Shown: positions 1 through 10,900 of the stretch, one piece after another
Position numbering within the stretch: the first letter of the stretch is position 1
Layout of the letters: each line of letters opens with the position of its first letter
Translations under genes and position numbers: made by a program
Notes under the pieces: generated by a model
The model's database searches: none
Told to the model about the DNA's origin: nothing
What the model saw: the letters and a program-made list of their open reading frames with translations, nothing else
Origin: Oceanidesulfovibrio indonesiensis
GTDB taxonomy: Bacteria > Desulfobacterota > Desulfovibrionia > Desulfovibrionales > Desulfovibrionaceae
DNA: 64,000 nucleotides
NCBI RefSeq assembly: GCF_007625075.1
Contig: NZ_QMIE01000015.1
Span: forward strand, 1 to 64,000
Direction of reading: 5' to 3'

Positions 1-21
1 GGGGATGTGTATACGAGACAG
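1..21. other. Sequencing adapter remnant (Nextera-like mosaic end)
   Basis: Bases 4-21 read GATGTGTATACGAGACAG, which differs by a single base from the Nextera/Tn5 mosaic-end adapter (GATGTGTATAAGAGACAG). It sits at the very first bases of the window, where an untrimmed adapter would be expected at a contig end. It is not natural sequence and should be trimmed. Confidence 0.85.
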
Positions 22-657
22 GCCTTCAACATCACCAAGGCCGTGCTCTTGGCGCATTCGTAATGGGGAAGTGCGTCCAAATTCGGTTTTTCGGCCCGAA
101 ATGAGGCCGAATGGGCCGGATAAGGGCGAAAAGACGGCCTGATCCAGGTCAGATTCTCGGATGGGATGAGGCTAGAAGTTGATTGCGCGGCAATGCGCAG
201 AGGTCTCGACTAGGATTTCAGCATGATCACCGGCTGGTGGTACAACTTGGCCATAAAAAAAGGCACAACCACGAGGTTGTGCCACTAAAAACCGGATGTC
301 AACGAACAGCAACGAACGGAATGAAACAGATAACGGCTGTTTTTGTTGATTTTTTATGTCCGATGTGGACGGTATGGGACGTAGAAAAATAGGGTCTTGG
401 TGGAGGGAACGCCGACCTACCGCAAAACAGTCTCAAAGCCCGCGCTCCTCGTAACGCCTTGATAATATGCGCCGAAGTCATCTCACACAACCATTTTCCG
501 CCAACCAGACCAGAGAAACGATTTTCTACCCTGATTTCCCGGCACCGGACGAGGGTGACGGGTTTGCAGTAAAAACGGATACCTGGCGTCGAGCCGCAAC
601 AACTTCGAATCCGGTTTTCGGACGCCGGTTCGGTTCCCATAACCGAATCGAATTGAC
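22..657. other. Intergenic stretch without a supportable gene
   Basis: About 640 bases downstream of the fic gene. Apart from a hairpin terminator at 254-283, I see only short open frames with no ribosome binding site and no recognisable domain. It may hold gene remnants at the contig end. Confidence 0.5.
254..283 (-). terminator. Rho-independent terminator
   Basis: GGCACAACC (262-270) and GGTTGTGCC (275-283) form a perfect 9-bp stem with a 4-base loop. Read on the minus strand it is followed by a run of seven to eight T, so it would stop leftward transcripts such as that of the fic gene. Confidence 0.75.
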
Positions 658-1827
658 CTACCTGCCCGGCAGTTCCGTGCCGCGACTCATGATCTCGATA
701 TAGCCCGCATAGCTGAACAGGCGGTTGCGTTTCTGGGCGGTCAACTCCTTGACGATGCCGAGCTGCTCCAGATGACCGAGCGCCTTGTTGACGGTCGTTG
801 GGGTGATGCCGGTTTTCTCCACCAGCGAGCCTGAGGTGGCGATGGGATGCTCCATCAGCGCCCGGTGAATCTGCAGCGTGGATGCAGCCGCCCGGCCGAG
901 ACCGCTGATCTTGTCGCGGTCCTGGTTCGAAAGGTCGAGAAGTTGCTGCGCCGTTTCCACCGCCTGGGTGGCGGTGACGATCACCGCCTCGGAGAAGAAG
1001 TCGAGCCAGGCTTCCCAGTCACCTGTCATACGCACGTTGTTGAGCAGCTCGTAGTAGTACTGGCGATGTGTTTTGAAATAGAGGCTGAGGTAGAGCATCG
1101 GCTCCCGCAGCACCTTCTGCTCGCACAAAAGCAGCGCAATCAGCAGACGACCGAGACGGCCGTTACCGTCCAGAAACGGGTGGATCGTCTCGAACTGCAC
1201 ATGGGCCAGCGCCGCCTTGAGCAGCACCGGGGTCGGCTCCGGCTGGTCATGGAGGAAGAGCTCCAGCTTGCTCATGCACTCCAGTACCTCTTCGGCCGGA
1301 GGCGGAACGAAAGCCGCATTGCCCGGCCGGGTGCCGCCGATCCAGTTCTGGCTGCGACGAAACTCCCCCGGGGTCTGATTGCTGCCACGCCCCTTGGTCA
1401 GCAGCACACCATGAATCTCGCGGAACAGCCGCAGCGACAGTGGCAGCCCCTCCTCCAGCAGGCGCAGACCATGGTCAAGGGCCGCAACATAGTTGCTGAC
1501 CTCCCGCACGTCATCCAGCGGCACGCCGGGTTCCTGATCCAGCTCGAACAGCAGCAGGTCGGACAGCGACGACTGGGTTCCCTCAATCATGGAAGAAAGC
1601 ACCGCTTCCTTGCGAACATACATGTAGAGGAACAGCGAGGTGTCCGGCAGCGGGGTCGAAACGCTATCCAGCCGCCCGAGCGCGAGCAACGCCTGGTCGA
1701 ACTTGCTGCGCAGCTCCGGCGTCCAGTCGATGGGTGGACGTGGCGGCAGCGGCGCGGGCACGAAGGCCTGGGCCTTCTCACCCACCGTCGATATGGTCAC
1801 GTATCTGCCTTGGAGTTCTCGCTTCAT
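658..1827 (-). CDS. Fic family protein (class II, with C-terminal winged helix)
   Basis: Predicted AMP/NMP transferase or regulator of 389 residues. The Fic core motif HPFLDGNGRLGR is near residue 215, with the catalytic His and the phosphate-binding DGNGR loop. An N-terminal inhibitory helix motif (SMIEGT, near residue 80) fits class II Fic proteins, in which a glutamate blocks ATP until relieved. The C-terminal 70 residues look like a winged helix-turn-helix (LVEKTGITPTTVNKALGHLEQLGI), a common layout (Fic_N, Fic, DNA-binding). This suggests autoregulation through the repeat boxes directly upstream. No toxin/antitoxin partner is adjacent, so it probably acts alone. Length is normal for the family. 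Confidence 0.9.
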   Translation of the reverse strand: MKRELQGRYVTISTVGEKAQAFVPAPLPPRPPIDWTPELRSKFDQALLALGRLDSVSTPLPDTSLFLYMYVRKEAVLSSMIEGTQSSLSDLLLFELDQEPGVPLDDVREVSNYVAALDHGLRLLEEGLPLSLRLFREIHGVLLTKGRGSNQTPGEFRRSQNWIGGTRPGNAAFVPPPAEEVLECMSKLELFLHDQPEPTPVLLKAALAHVQFETIHPFLDGNGRLGRLLIALLLCEQKVLREPMLYLSLYFKTHRQYYYELLNNVRMTGDWEAWLDFFSEAVIVTATQAVETAQQLLDLSNQDRDKISGLGRAAASTLQIHRALMEHPIATSGSLVEKTGITPTTVNKALGHLEQLGIVKELTAQKRNRLFSYAGYIEIMSRGTELPGR

Positions 1828-1842
1828 CCTGCCTGCCTCGAA

Positions 1843-1895
1843 CCTAAAATAAGATTCGTCTTTATTTTATTTTAACCGAACATCCTAAAATAAAG
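1843..1895. repeat. AT-rich direct/inverted boxes upstream of fic (candidate operator)
   Basis: CCTAAAATAA occurs at 1843-1852 and again at 1884-1893, and the inverted form TTATTTTA lies between them within 1861-1875. The boxes sit 15-70 bases upstream of the fic start codon, where a promoter and operator belong. Since the Fic protein carries a winged helix, it is a reasonable candidate to bind here; that is inference. Confidence 0.55.
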
Positions 1896-1978
1896 GGCCG
1901 GTAAGGAAAAATCAAGCGGATTTCCTGAACGGCCACTTCGATTTCCTCAGACGAGCGTTCGACGTCGCAACGCATTTG

Positions 1979-2410
1979 CTAAAGGGCAATTTCGTTCCGT
2001 TCGGCATAGACGACAGCCTTGGCCTGGTCGCTGTGGCCATGCCGCTCAAGGAACGCATCAAAACGGCCCTGCATGGGGCGATAGTAATTCTCAAGCCAGC
2101 AATGCACTGGCAGTACAAAGTAGGTCTCGGGGCTGTAGCTATCCCTCTCGAAGAGCCAGATTTTCGCTGAAGCGATATCGATCTCCGGGTACTCCGTCTG
2201 CCAATGGGACTGGAGCTCCGCCGCTCGTGTGGAGCAAAGCCAGGTGATCTCGGAAAAGATGAGCTTTCCACGTTCTGGATCTTTCCATCCTTGCCGTGGA
2301 TGTAGAACTCGGTGCCTTGATTCTGGCTGATCTTGCGCCCGGCATCGACGGCATCCTGCTTCTCGTTTGACGAGCGGAGGGTTATGCCCTCTGCCTTCTG
2401 ACCGTCAAAT
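1979..2410 (-). pseudogene. Scar: DUF2188-like fragment joined to the C-terminus of a SAM-dependent methyltransferase
   Basis: Read leftward, about 2410-2275 encodes a DUF2188-like piece (DAVDAGRKISQNQGTEFYIHGKDGKIQ). Immediately afterwards, in another frame, about 2270-1979 encodes some 95 residues typical of the tail of class I methyltransferases (GKLIFSEITWL, YFVLPVHCWLENYY, RFDAFLERHGHS) ending in a stop at 1979-1981. The methyltransferase SAM-binding domain and a start codon are missing. The two pieces do not share a reading frame, so this is a recombination scar, not a working gene. Family assignments are by eye. Confidence 0.6.
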
Positions 2411-2426
2411 TCAGCAATGCTGCAGG

Positions 2427-5400
2427 TTACATGCCGACCCAGCGCTTCATCTGCCGCGTCTTCTCCCACAGTCCCAGGTTGGACGCCCAGGCCCTCCATT
2501 TTTCGACCTCCAAAGACGTGTAGGCGTTGAAAGAATCCAGTTCGCGCGGCCATGCATCGGGAATGGCAAATCTTCGAGCGGTCTTCTGCGCCGGCTGTGT
2601 TCCCACCTCGCGGTCCACCTCTTCCCGTGCGGCTGTCACCATAAAATGGAGGCGGTTCATCATGTTGACCTCGCTTGCCCCTGCATCCATGTCCAGTGAA
2701 AGTAGGTTCAGATGAGGAAACATCTCCCTGAGTTTGTTTTCCATGCCCCGCCCGGTGATGTGGTTGGCAATGCAGCCGAAGGGCTGGAGACAGACGATGT
2801 TGTCGATTCCTTCATTGAGCATGGCGATCATTTCAGCCGTAAGAAGCCATCCTTCGCCAAACTGATTGGCCAAACTGACTACCTCGCCGGTTATCGCCGC
2901 CAGTTTTCTTAAGTCATGAGCCTTTCTGTAAAAACGAAATCCCTGCATAATCCGCTCGATTTGGCCGACATGGTAATTTGAGTATATCTCCAGCAGCCTG
3001 TACTTGATACGATCCGCCAAAGAACGTTTAAAAAAGGCCTTTTGGTCGTAGGTCTCATTGATAAAGCGCTGGGCGAAAAAATTCTGTATAGGAGGAAGAA
3101 CCACTTCCACCCCCTGGCCGGACAGCCAGTCGATGATATTTCCGTTGGAGAAGAAGTTATATTTAACGAAGATTTCTCCAACGATCCCGACTCTTGGGAC
3201 AGTCTTGTCGTTGATCTCAACCCGGTTGAAGTCCGCCACGGCCCTTTTCAGAAGATTGAGAAGATAATAATAATCTGCATTCTCGATACCTGTTTCCATT
3301 TCAAAGAGATATTTTTCATGCAGGTTCTTGGATGTCCCGGGCACCTTTTCCCTGACCATTGTTGATAAATACATCCTGGCCAGGGGATCGGCGAAAATAA
3401 TTCCCAAGCCCATCCGTTTTATCAGCCCCATTTTATCTATTTTAAACCACGGTTGTGCATTGATTTCCTCATTGGATATAGCGATTATCGGAACCTCATC
3501 CAGGCCGGCGGCGGCCAGTGCTTTTTTGATAAGCGACACGTAAGAGGATGCCCGGCATTGACCGCCGGTTTGGGTCATGACGACAGCGGTTTTTTCAGGA
3601 TCGTACCTGCCTGATTGAAATGCCTTGATAATGTCGCCGGCTACCAGGACAGAGGGGTAGCACATATCGTTGTTGATGGTTTTAAGTCCCCATTCAACCG
3701 ACTCCCTGTCCTGGGGCGGAAGGACTTCAACCCGGTGACCGAAGGGCCTGAAAGCCGACGGGACCAGCGGTGAATAGAAGGGTGAAAAATAGGGGGCGAT
3801 CAGGGTTCTCTTTCCGGACTTGCCCACAACCGCCCGGCCCGTTTGCATTGTGCCGCCCCCTACGGCTCTCGTTTTGCCGTTCTTTTCCTTCACCGCTTCC
3901 AGCATGGAGCGCAGTCTGATCCTGACGGCGCCCACGTTGACGATTTCATCCATTTTGATCAAGGTATGAATCTTCCCGCCATGGCGCAGAATTTCTTTGA
4001 CCTCATCGGCCGAAATCGCATCCGGCCCACAGCCGAAAGAGGTCAACTGAACCATTTGGGCATTCGCCGTGTTTGTTACCCACCTTGCCGCTGCGTACAG
4101 CCTGTTGGCATAGCTCCACTGGGTCAGGACATTGACATCTTCCAGAGCGACGGTATCTGCATTCAGGGGAAGCGCGGTTTCACTGACGACGTCCACGCCG
4201 AGTTCCGTCAATACATCCGGAACACCGTGGTTGACAAGCGGGTCTGCATGGTAGGGTCGGCCGCAGAGGACAACGGTTGTCCGTCTCTCGGCCTCCGACC
4301 TGACCAGCAGCGTTTTCGCCATGGACCTGAGTTCCGTCTTGTAATTCGATTGCGCCTTGACGCCCTTTTCAACCCCTTCCGATATCGTGCGGTAATTGAT
4401 TCCAAACCGCCTGAAGAACAGATAAAGCTGATCTTTCAGCAAACCGAAATCCTTAAAGCTGACAGATGGATTGTCCAGGGGGATTTTGAATTTTTTCTCT
4501 GGATTGACAGCACTCTTCAATAGATCGGGATATCCGGTAACCACCGGGCAATTATAACTGTTTAAGGCATCTGCGTATTCTTCTTCCTCATAGACGACGG
4601 TCGGATAGAACAGCCTGTCGATGTCTTTCCCGGCAAGATCGAAAATATGCCCATGGGCAAGTTTGGCGGGGAAACAGATGTTTTCCGACATGACAGTGGA
4701 AGACCCCTTTTCATATAATTGGAAATTGGACTCGGACGAGAGAACCACCCTGAAGCCGCATGTGGTCAAAAAGGCGCACCAAAAGGGAAAGTTTTCATAC
4801 ATGTTCAGGCAGCGGGGGATACCGTAGGTGAAAATCGGTTCGCCTTCGGGTTCCGTGTTTCGCTCAAACAGGAGCCTTATCTGATCATCAATCAGGTTCC
4901 TTCCTTTGCGTTGAGCATCCGGATTGTTGCTGAAGCGCCGCTCGCATCGGTTCCCTGTATAAAAATGGTTTCCGTTGCTGAAAGTCAGCTTCAAAACCCT
5001 GCACTGGTTTTCACATCCCCGGCAGCGGATTTCCTTTTTTGAAAAACCACTTCCCATCACCAATTTCTCAAAAACCAGGTCGTCGGTCTCCCGTCCCGGC
5101 CGATCCGGACCTTTCAGCGCTTCTTGCTGCGGAGCAACGGCCGCCACAACATGCGCACGATGATTGGCAAGGGCTGTCAGGGCCGCACCGTAGGCTCCCA
5201 TCAGCTCGGAAATATCCGGTCTCATAACCTCCTTGTTCAGAAGCACCTCCAAGGCGCGTAATACGGCTGGATTTCGAAATGTTCCGCCCTGAACTACGAT
5301 TTTGTCCCCCAGGACATCGACGTCCTTCAGCTTCAGCACTTTGTACAGAGCATTTTTGATAACCGAATACGCCAAACCTGCCGAAATGTCGCCGACCGTC

Positions 5401-6938
5401 GCCCCTTCCCGAAGGGCCTGCTTCACTTTGGAGTTCATGAAGATGGTGCAGCGGGTTCCCAGATCAAAAGGTGATTTGCTATCGCATGCAATCTCTGCGA
5501 ATTCCTGGACACTATACCCTAGCGAACGGGCAAACGTCTCAATAAAGGAACCACATCCCGATGAGCAGGCCTCATTGATCTGAATTTCAGCCACGGCGTT
5601 GTCATGAATATAGATCGCCTTCATGTCCTGCCCGCCGATATCCAGAATAAAGGATACATCCGGCTCAAAGCGCCGCGCCGCCCGGTAATGCGCCATGGTC
5701 TCAACCAGGCCGTCGTCCAACCCGAAGGCGGTTCTTATGAGACTTTCACCATAGCCGGTGGCCGCCGTTCTGGTGATCCGCGGGGCAAAGCCGGCAGAAA
5801 CAAACTTTTTTCTGAATTCAGCCAGTCCCTTTTTTACCGCCTGGATGGGATCGCCGTTGTTGGGGCCGTAATAGCTCAGAACCAGTTTGCCTTTCTCATC
5901 GACAAGGACGATCTTGGTGGTGGTTGACCCCGAATCCACACCTAAAAAAAGATCTTTTCCTTTTGCCTCAGGCAGGTCAATCCTGGGAACCAAATTTCGC
6001 TCATGCCTTTTTTGCCATATTTCAAATTCGTAATTGCTTGCAAACAGGGGGGGCAGCCTTTTGGTGCCGCTGTTGGTTGCACGGCTGACACCTCTCTCGG
6101 ACATGGATAAAAAATTGCTGATCCGGCCCCGACATGGTTTGCCATTGCGCACCATGGCCGCTCCCATGGCGGGAAGCAGTTCCGGATGATCCGGAAGTAC
6201 CAGGTCATCCGGATGCTCAATGCCGAGCAGATTTGCAAAGGCTTTCCGCAGGATTGGATAAAATGTCAGCGGCCCGCCTCCGATCAGTATTTTTCTTTCC
6301 ATCTCCCGTCCACGGGACAAGGCGGTTATCACCTGAAGGGCGACCGAATGAAATATGGAAGCCGCCACATCTTCCCTGGATACATGGCGGCTCAGCAGGG
6401 CCTGGATGTCGGTTTTGGCGAAAACGCCGCACCGCGACGCAATCGGATAAATATTCGTGGCTTTTCCGGCCAGAACGTTCAGTTCCGCTACATCAACACC
6501 CAGGAGAACCGCCATTTGATCGATAAAAGCACCGGTCCCGCCGGCGCAACTTCCGTTCATCCGGATATCGGGGCGGCCACTGCCGTCAAAGAATATTATT
6601 TTGGAGTCTTCTCCGCCGATTTCGATAAATGTCCTGGCTTCGGGGAAAAACTTTTCGATGACGTGCGCGGAGGCCACCACTTCCTGCACGAACGGCAGGC
6701 CGAAGAATTCGGCCGCACCCATCCCCGCCGATCCGGTAACCGCCAAATCAAGCTCCACGTCGCCAAGTTTCTCAAGGGCGTCATTGAAAATACGCCGTGT
6801 TGTTTCCACTGTTTTGCCCTGATGACGACAGTAGCGGAAAAATACCATGCCACCCTCTTTATCCAGGATAACCGCCTTGGCTGTAGTTGAACCGATATCG
6901 ATCCCGGCAAAATAGAGACTTTCTGCATGGTTCTTCAT
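2427..6938 (-). CDS. Fused acyl-CoA dehydratase activase / DUF2229 protein (BadF/BadG/BcrA/BcrD family)
   Basis: A 1503-residue protein of the long activase family. It has two ASKHA ATPase domains, each opening with a phosphate-1 motif (GIDIGSTTAK near residue 13, GVDSGSTTTK near residue 328). Each carries a Cys-containing cluster region (GSCAGGTGAFIDQ / SRCGVF; ACSSGCGSF / TRCTIF) that in activases helps bridge a [4Fe-4S] cluster at the dimer interface. A third region starting CRGCENQC (near residue 640) and the remainder match the DUF2229 and dehydratase-subunit-like portion. Known activases couple ATP hydrolysis to a one-electron transfer that starts 2-hydroxyacyl-CoA dehydration. The role of these long stand-alone versions is not established. 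It is the last gene of the efflux operon, with a 4-base overlap with the upstream gene; no classical dehydratase subunits are nearby. Confidence 0.85.
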   Translation of the reverse strand: MKNHAESLYFAGIDIGSTTAKAVILDKEGGMVFFRYCRHQGKTVETTRRIFNDALEKLGDVELDLAVTGSAGMGAAEFFGLPFVQEVVASAHVIEKFFPEARTFIEIGGEDSKIIFFDGSGRPDIRMNGSCAGGTGAFIDQMAVLLGVDVAELNVLAGKATNIYPIASRCGVFAKTDIQALLSRHVSREDVAASIFHSVALQVITALSRGREMERKILIGGGPLTFYPILRKAFANLLGIEHPDDLVLPDHPELLPAMGAAMVRNGKPCRGRISNFLSMSERGVSRATNSGTKRLPPLFASNYEFEIWQKRHERNLVPRIDLPEAKGKDLFLGVDSGSTTTKIVLVDEKGKLVLSYYGPNNGDPIQAVKKGLAEFRKKFVSAGFAPRITRTAATGYGESLIRTAFGLDDGLVETMAHYRAARRFEPDVSFILDIGGQDMKAIYIHDNAVAEIQINEACSSGCGSFIETFARSLGYSVQEFAEIACDSKSPFDLGTRCTIFMNSKVKQALREGATVGDISAGLAYSVIKNALYKVLKLKDVDVLGDKIVVQGGTFRNPAVLRALEVLLNKEVMRPDISELMGAYGAALTALANHRAHVVAAVAPQQEALKGPDRPGRETDDLVFEKLVMGSGFSKKEIRCRGCENQCRVLKLTFSNGNHFYTGNRCERRFSNNPDAQRKGRNLIDDQIRLLFERNTEPEGEPIFTYGIPRCLNMYENFPFWCAFLTTCGFRVVLSSESNFQLYEKGSSTVMSENICFPAKLAHGHIFDLAGKDIDRLFYPTVVYEEEEYADALNSYNCPVVTGYPDLLKSAVNPEKKFKIPLDNPSVSFKDFGLLKDQLYLFFRRFGINYRTISEGVEKGVKAQSNYKTELRSMAKTLLVRSEAERRTTVVLCGRPYHADPLVNHGVPDVLTELGVDVVSETALPLNADTVALEDVNVLTQWSYANRLYAAARWVTNTANAQMVQLTSFGCGPDAISADEVKEILRHGGKIHTLIKMDEIVNVGAVRIRLRSMLEAVKEKNGKTRAVGGGTMQTGRAVVGKSGKRTLIAPYFSPFYSPLVPSAFRPFGHRVEVLPPQDRESVEWGLKTINNDMCYPSVLVAGDIIKAFQSGRYDPEKTAVVMTQTGGQCRASSYVSLIKKALAAAGLDEVPIIAISNEEINAQPWFKIDKMGLIKRMGLGIIFADPLARMYLSTMVREKVPGTSKNLHEKYLFEMETGIENADYYYLLNLLKRAVADFNRVEINDKTVPRVGIVGEIFVKYNFFSNGNIIDWLSGQGVEVVLPPIQNFFAQRFINETYDQKAFFKRSLADRIKYRLLEIYSNYHVGQIERIMQGFRFYRKAHDLRKLAAITGEVVSLANQFGEGWLLTAEMIAMLNEGIDNIVCLQPFGCIANHITGRGMENKLREMFPHLNLLSLDMDAGASEVNMMNRLHFMVTAAREEVDREVGTQPAQKTARRFAIPDAWPRELDSFNAYTSLEVEKWRAWASNLGLWEKTRQMKRWVGM

Positions 6939-7963
6939 CTTTTTTCATCTCCCGGTTCCGGATGAACGCAACGGGAGGCCGCCTCTGTGGGTTTGTCTTG
7001 TTTCTTCATGCTCAGATAGTCCCTTGCAGAGCAAAAGGTATCCACCAGAGAAACCACCAGCGATTCCATATGGCGCGGCGGTATAACAGTAAGCGGCCAC
7101 ATGTGTTTTTTAATAATATCCGCTTCTTTTTCGGTAAGACCGGTGATGCTGCGGGCGTTCTCAAGAGCGATAGTATGGTGCCGGAAACCGTGCAGCCTGG
7201 GTCCGTCATGCAGCCAGTCATAGTAGAAAAGATCGTGCAGCAACGCACCCCGGATAATCGCCCGGGTGTCAAGGGAAAGTCTTTTTCCCCAGCGAAAGCT
7301 CAGGCAGGCCACCTCCTCCACATGATCCAATCGGGTTTTCCCCCTGTGATGGTTATACTGCGCCAGTTTTGCAACCTCCGGCAGATCGAGAAGCGGCCTT
7401 GCCGTGTTGACGAATTCCGCCTCCATCAGAGTTTTCTCTTCCGGCGTCAGGCGGAGGAAACGCCCGGCTGCAACCGCCAGGAAATCCATCGACATGATTG
7501 AGATCGTTGCTCCGGCCACTATCCACTTGAAGACCGGTGAAAGCAGGACGAGCATGCTTTGATAGGGGGGCAAAACGGCATATTCAAAAGCGAAGGCCAG
7601 CAGTATCCAGTACAGGGAGAATTTTAGACAGATGTGCCCCCTGTAATTAAATCTTTGGTCCGAATAGTCCCACAGACGGATCTGGAAAAAGTATTGAGCA
7701 ACCAATCCGGAGCCGAATTCGAGTCCGGTTGTGATTATGAAATAAGCGAAGGCCTTGGTTCCCCAATTGGATTCCTGCAGCAATGAAACCGCTGCCATAA
7801 GCATCACTGCGCCGGCACCGTAAAGGATGAGATACGGCCCCTTCAGGAGGCCGGGATTGACGAACCGCTTGTCACGCACGGAACGATAGGAGACCTCCAG
7901 CATCCATCCAAGAATGGAAAAAAAGGAGAAAGAAAAGAAGAAGTTTACAACATCGGCCGTCAT
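6935..7963 (-). CDS. CmpB-like membrane protein fused to an HD domain
   Basis: 342 residues. The N-terminal ~190 residues hold four to five membrane segments and the features of the 'putative ABC transporter permease' family PF06541 (start FFSILGWMLEVSYRS, NPGLLKGPYL, RGHICLKFSLYW). The C-terminal ~130 residues form a metal-dependent HD phosphohydrolase-like domain (HVEEV, ALLHDLFYYDW, HHTIALENA, SLVDTFCS). The fusion links a membrane sensor- or channel-like part to a cytoplasmic HD hydrolase. No ABC ATPase is nearby, so 'ABC permease' should not be taken literally. Both ends are ATGA overlaps with neighbours, indicating translational coupling. Substrate unknown. Confidence 0.75.
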   Translation of the reverse strand: MTADVVNFFFSFSFFSILGWMLEVSYRSVRDKRFVNPGLLKGPYLILYGAGAVMLMAAVSLLQESNWGTKAFAYFIITTGLEFGSGLVAQYFFQIRLWDYSDQRFNYRGHICLKFSLYWILLAFAFEYAVLPPYQSMLVLLSPVFKWIVAGATISIMSMDFLAVAAGRFLRLTPEEKTLMEAEFVNTARPLLDLPEVAKLAQYNHHRGKTRLDHVEEVACLSFRWGKRLSLDTRAIIRGALLHDLFYYDWLHDGPRLHGFRHHTIALENARSITGLTEKEADIIKKHMWPLTVIPPRHMESLVVSLVDTFCSARDYLSMKKQDKPTEAASRCVHPEPGDEKR

Positions 7964-10900
7964 TTTGCTTTACCCCGGTGAACCAGCGAATACATTAGCG
8001 GCACCAGAATCAATGTCACAAGGCCGCTGACCGACAGTCCCCCAATGACCGTGATGCCCAGTGCATTCCATATTTCAGAGCCTTCCCCTCTGGAAAGGGC
8101 TAATGGGACCATGCCGAATATGGTGGTCAAACTCGTCATGAGCACCGGCCTCAGGCGTGTTTTTCCGCCCGTGACCACCGCTTCGTTTAGCGTCATCCCA
8201 CCTGCTCTCAGTTGCTTGGTATAATCCACGAGCACAATGGCGTTCTTTACAACAATGCCCATGAGCATGATTACCCCGATGAAGCTCATCAGGTTGAGCG
8301 GAGTGGCCGTGGCAACGAAGGCCCATATCACTCCGGCGAAGGCGAAAGGAACCGAAAACATGATGATGAATGGATCAACGAAATCCTCGAACTCCCCTGC
8401 CATGACCATGTAGACAAGGACTATTCCCAGAATCAAAAGGAGGGTCAGGTCGCGGAACGCTTTTCGCTGTTCCTCCACCTCCCCGCCCCATTCGATGGAA
8501 ACGCCGGGAGGCAGGTCAAGAGAGGCCATCTTTTCTCGAACATCCCGTACCACATCCCCCAGAACCCTGCCCTGGACGCCCGCCTGAACCTTTGTGACGC
8601 GGGTCCTGTTTTTCCGGTCGATCTCCACGGGCCCAAAGGTTTCCCGAACAGACGCGACGTTCCGGAGCTTAATGGTCTGACCGGTCAGGGTGGTGATGGG
8701 GGTTTCCCCGATTTCACGAATCGTTTCCCGCTGGTCTTTTTTCAGTCGCAACTCGATGTCGAAGTCGTCACCCGCCTCCCGGAACTTCGTATCATCGAAT
8801 CCATAGTAGTTGGTCCTCAATGCGTCGGCGACAAGCGCCACATTCAATCCCAGGGATGCCGCCTTATCCCGGTCAAGACAAATCCGCACTTCCGGCCGTG
8901 GTCTCTTTCTGCTGACAGAGACATCCACTGCGCCGGGTGTGGTTTCCACGATGCGCTGGATCTTTGCGGCGGCTTTGTCGGTCGTCTCGATATCATGGCC
9001 CAGAATATCGATGCTGATAGGCCGGCCGCCTCCCAGGAACGCCTTTTGGATGACGCTTACGGCGCTGGCGGAAAAATTCTCAACGCCCGGCAGTTTTATG
9101 ACCTGCTCACGAAGCTCCGAAGCGACCTCCTTGGCATGGCGACTCCGTTCTTTTTTATCAATGAGACGCCCTCCGATGCGACCGATGCCGGTTCCCTCTT
9201 CAAAACCGAGGGCTGTTAAAAATCCTTTCTTGGTCTGACCTGCCAGGGCATAGGAGGCTTCCATTTCCGGAATGGCGTTCACCGCGTTGAGCATTTCTTC
9301 CGTGGTTCCGGCCGTGACCTCCACTCGGGTGCCCTGCGCCATCTCCAGGACCACCTCCACTTCCCCCGAATCCACTTCGGGGAAAAATTCCGTACCGACC
9401 AAAGGAATCAGTGCCAGACTGCCGATAAATACAATAACTATAAGTGAAAGCAAAATGTTACGGTGCCTTAGTCCCCATCCCAGGACGTGAGAATAACCGG
9501 CTTCGATTCCATTCAGCAAACGCTCGCTCCATACAAATACCGGATTGAGCTTTCTTTGATCCCGTGAACGGAGCAAACGGGAAGCAGCCATGGGGGTCAA
9601 CGTCAATGAAATGAAAAGCGAGGCCAGAATCGTAATCAAGATCATGAACGCCAACTGACCAAAGATGATGCCGGCGATCCCTTTCACTAAGAGAAGAGGG
9701 GCGAAGACAGCTACAATGGTCAATGTTGACGCGGCTACCGCCATACCCACTTCGGATGTTCCCTCCACGGCGGCCAACTGCGGAGGCTTGCCATCGTCCA
9801 CATGCCGCACGATGTTTTCAAGTACGACGATGGCATCGTCCACCACCATTCCCACAGCAATGGCAAGACTCATCATGGAAATGACGTTGATGGTATAATC
9901 CATGACGAAGAGGCCGATAAAGGCGACGATAATCGAAAAAGGAATTGCCATTGAGACGACCAGGCTGGTGCGAAACCGCCGGAGAAACAGGAAACAGACG
10001 ACAATGACCAAAAGGCCTCCGACGACGGCGGCTTCGGCCAAACTATTGATCATCGCATAAATGTGATCTGAGTTATCCAGAATCCCGTGGATTTCGATAT
10101 CCGCCGGCACTTCGGTCTTCAGTGTCTTGAGGCGATCTTTTATGGCTTCGATCACGTTGACGGTGTTGGTCCCGGACTGCTTCTGAATAATCAAGGCAAT
10201 CGCAGGAAGCTTGCCGGAACGCGCCCACTCCTGCGGCTCCTCAAAGGCATCGGTGACCGTGGCCACGTCTCTGAGCCGCACAAGCGCGTCGCCGTTGCTT
10301 CCGATCACCGTATTTGCGATTTCCGCTGCATCCCGATAGCGCCCCGCCACTCTGATCTGGAGTTCATTCCTCCCGATCTTGACGGTGCCCACCGGAAGGT
10401 TCAGGTTTTCAGCGGCGAGAACATTTCTGATCTGCTGGACGGAAATGTGATAAGCATCTATTGCTTCGCGGTCGAAATGCACATTGATCTGTCTTTCCTG
10501 ACCGCCGATATAGACGACAGCGCCCACGCCGGGCACACGCTTCAACGGATCGGCGATCTGCTTGTCCACAATTCTGTAAAGATCGGGACTGCTTTCTTCC
10601 GCCGTCACCGTCATGATGAGCACCGGCACCATGGAACTGCTGAACTTGAAGATAAAGGGGTCTTCCGCTCCATCGGCAAGGTCCGGCTTGGCAAGATCGA
10701 TCTTCTCCCGGATATCGTTGACCGCAACATCCAGGTCGGTGCCCCAGTTGAATATGCAATTGACGATGGCGATGTTGTCTTTGGACTTTGACTCCAGCCG
10801 GTCGAGATTCGGTGTGGTGGAAAGCTGGTCTTCCAGGTACTTGGTCACCTCCGACTCAACATCCGTGGCGGAAGCCCCCGGATAGGGTGTGATGACACTC

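Noticed and set aside
183-392. Short rightward frame containing the terminator hairpin
   Set aside because: No ribosome site, and the hairpin with T-run reads as a leftward terminator.
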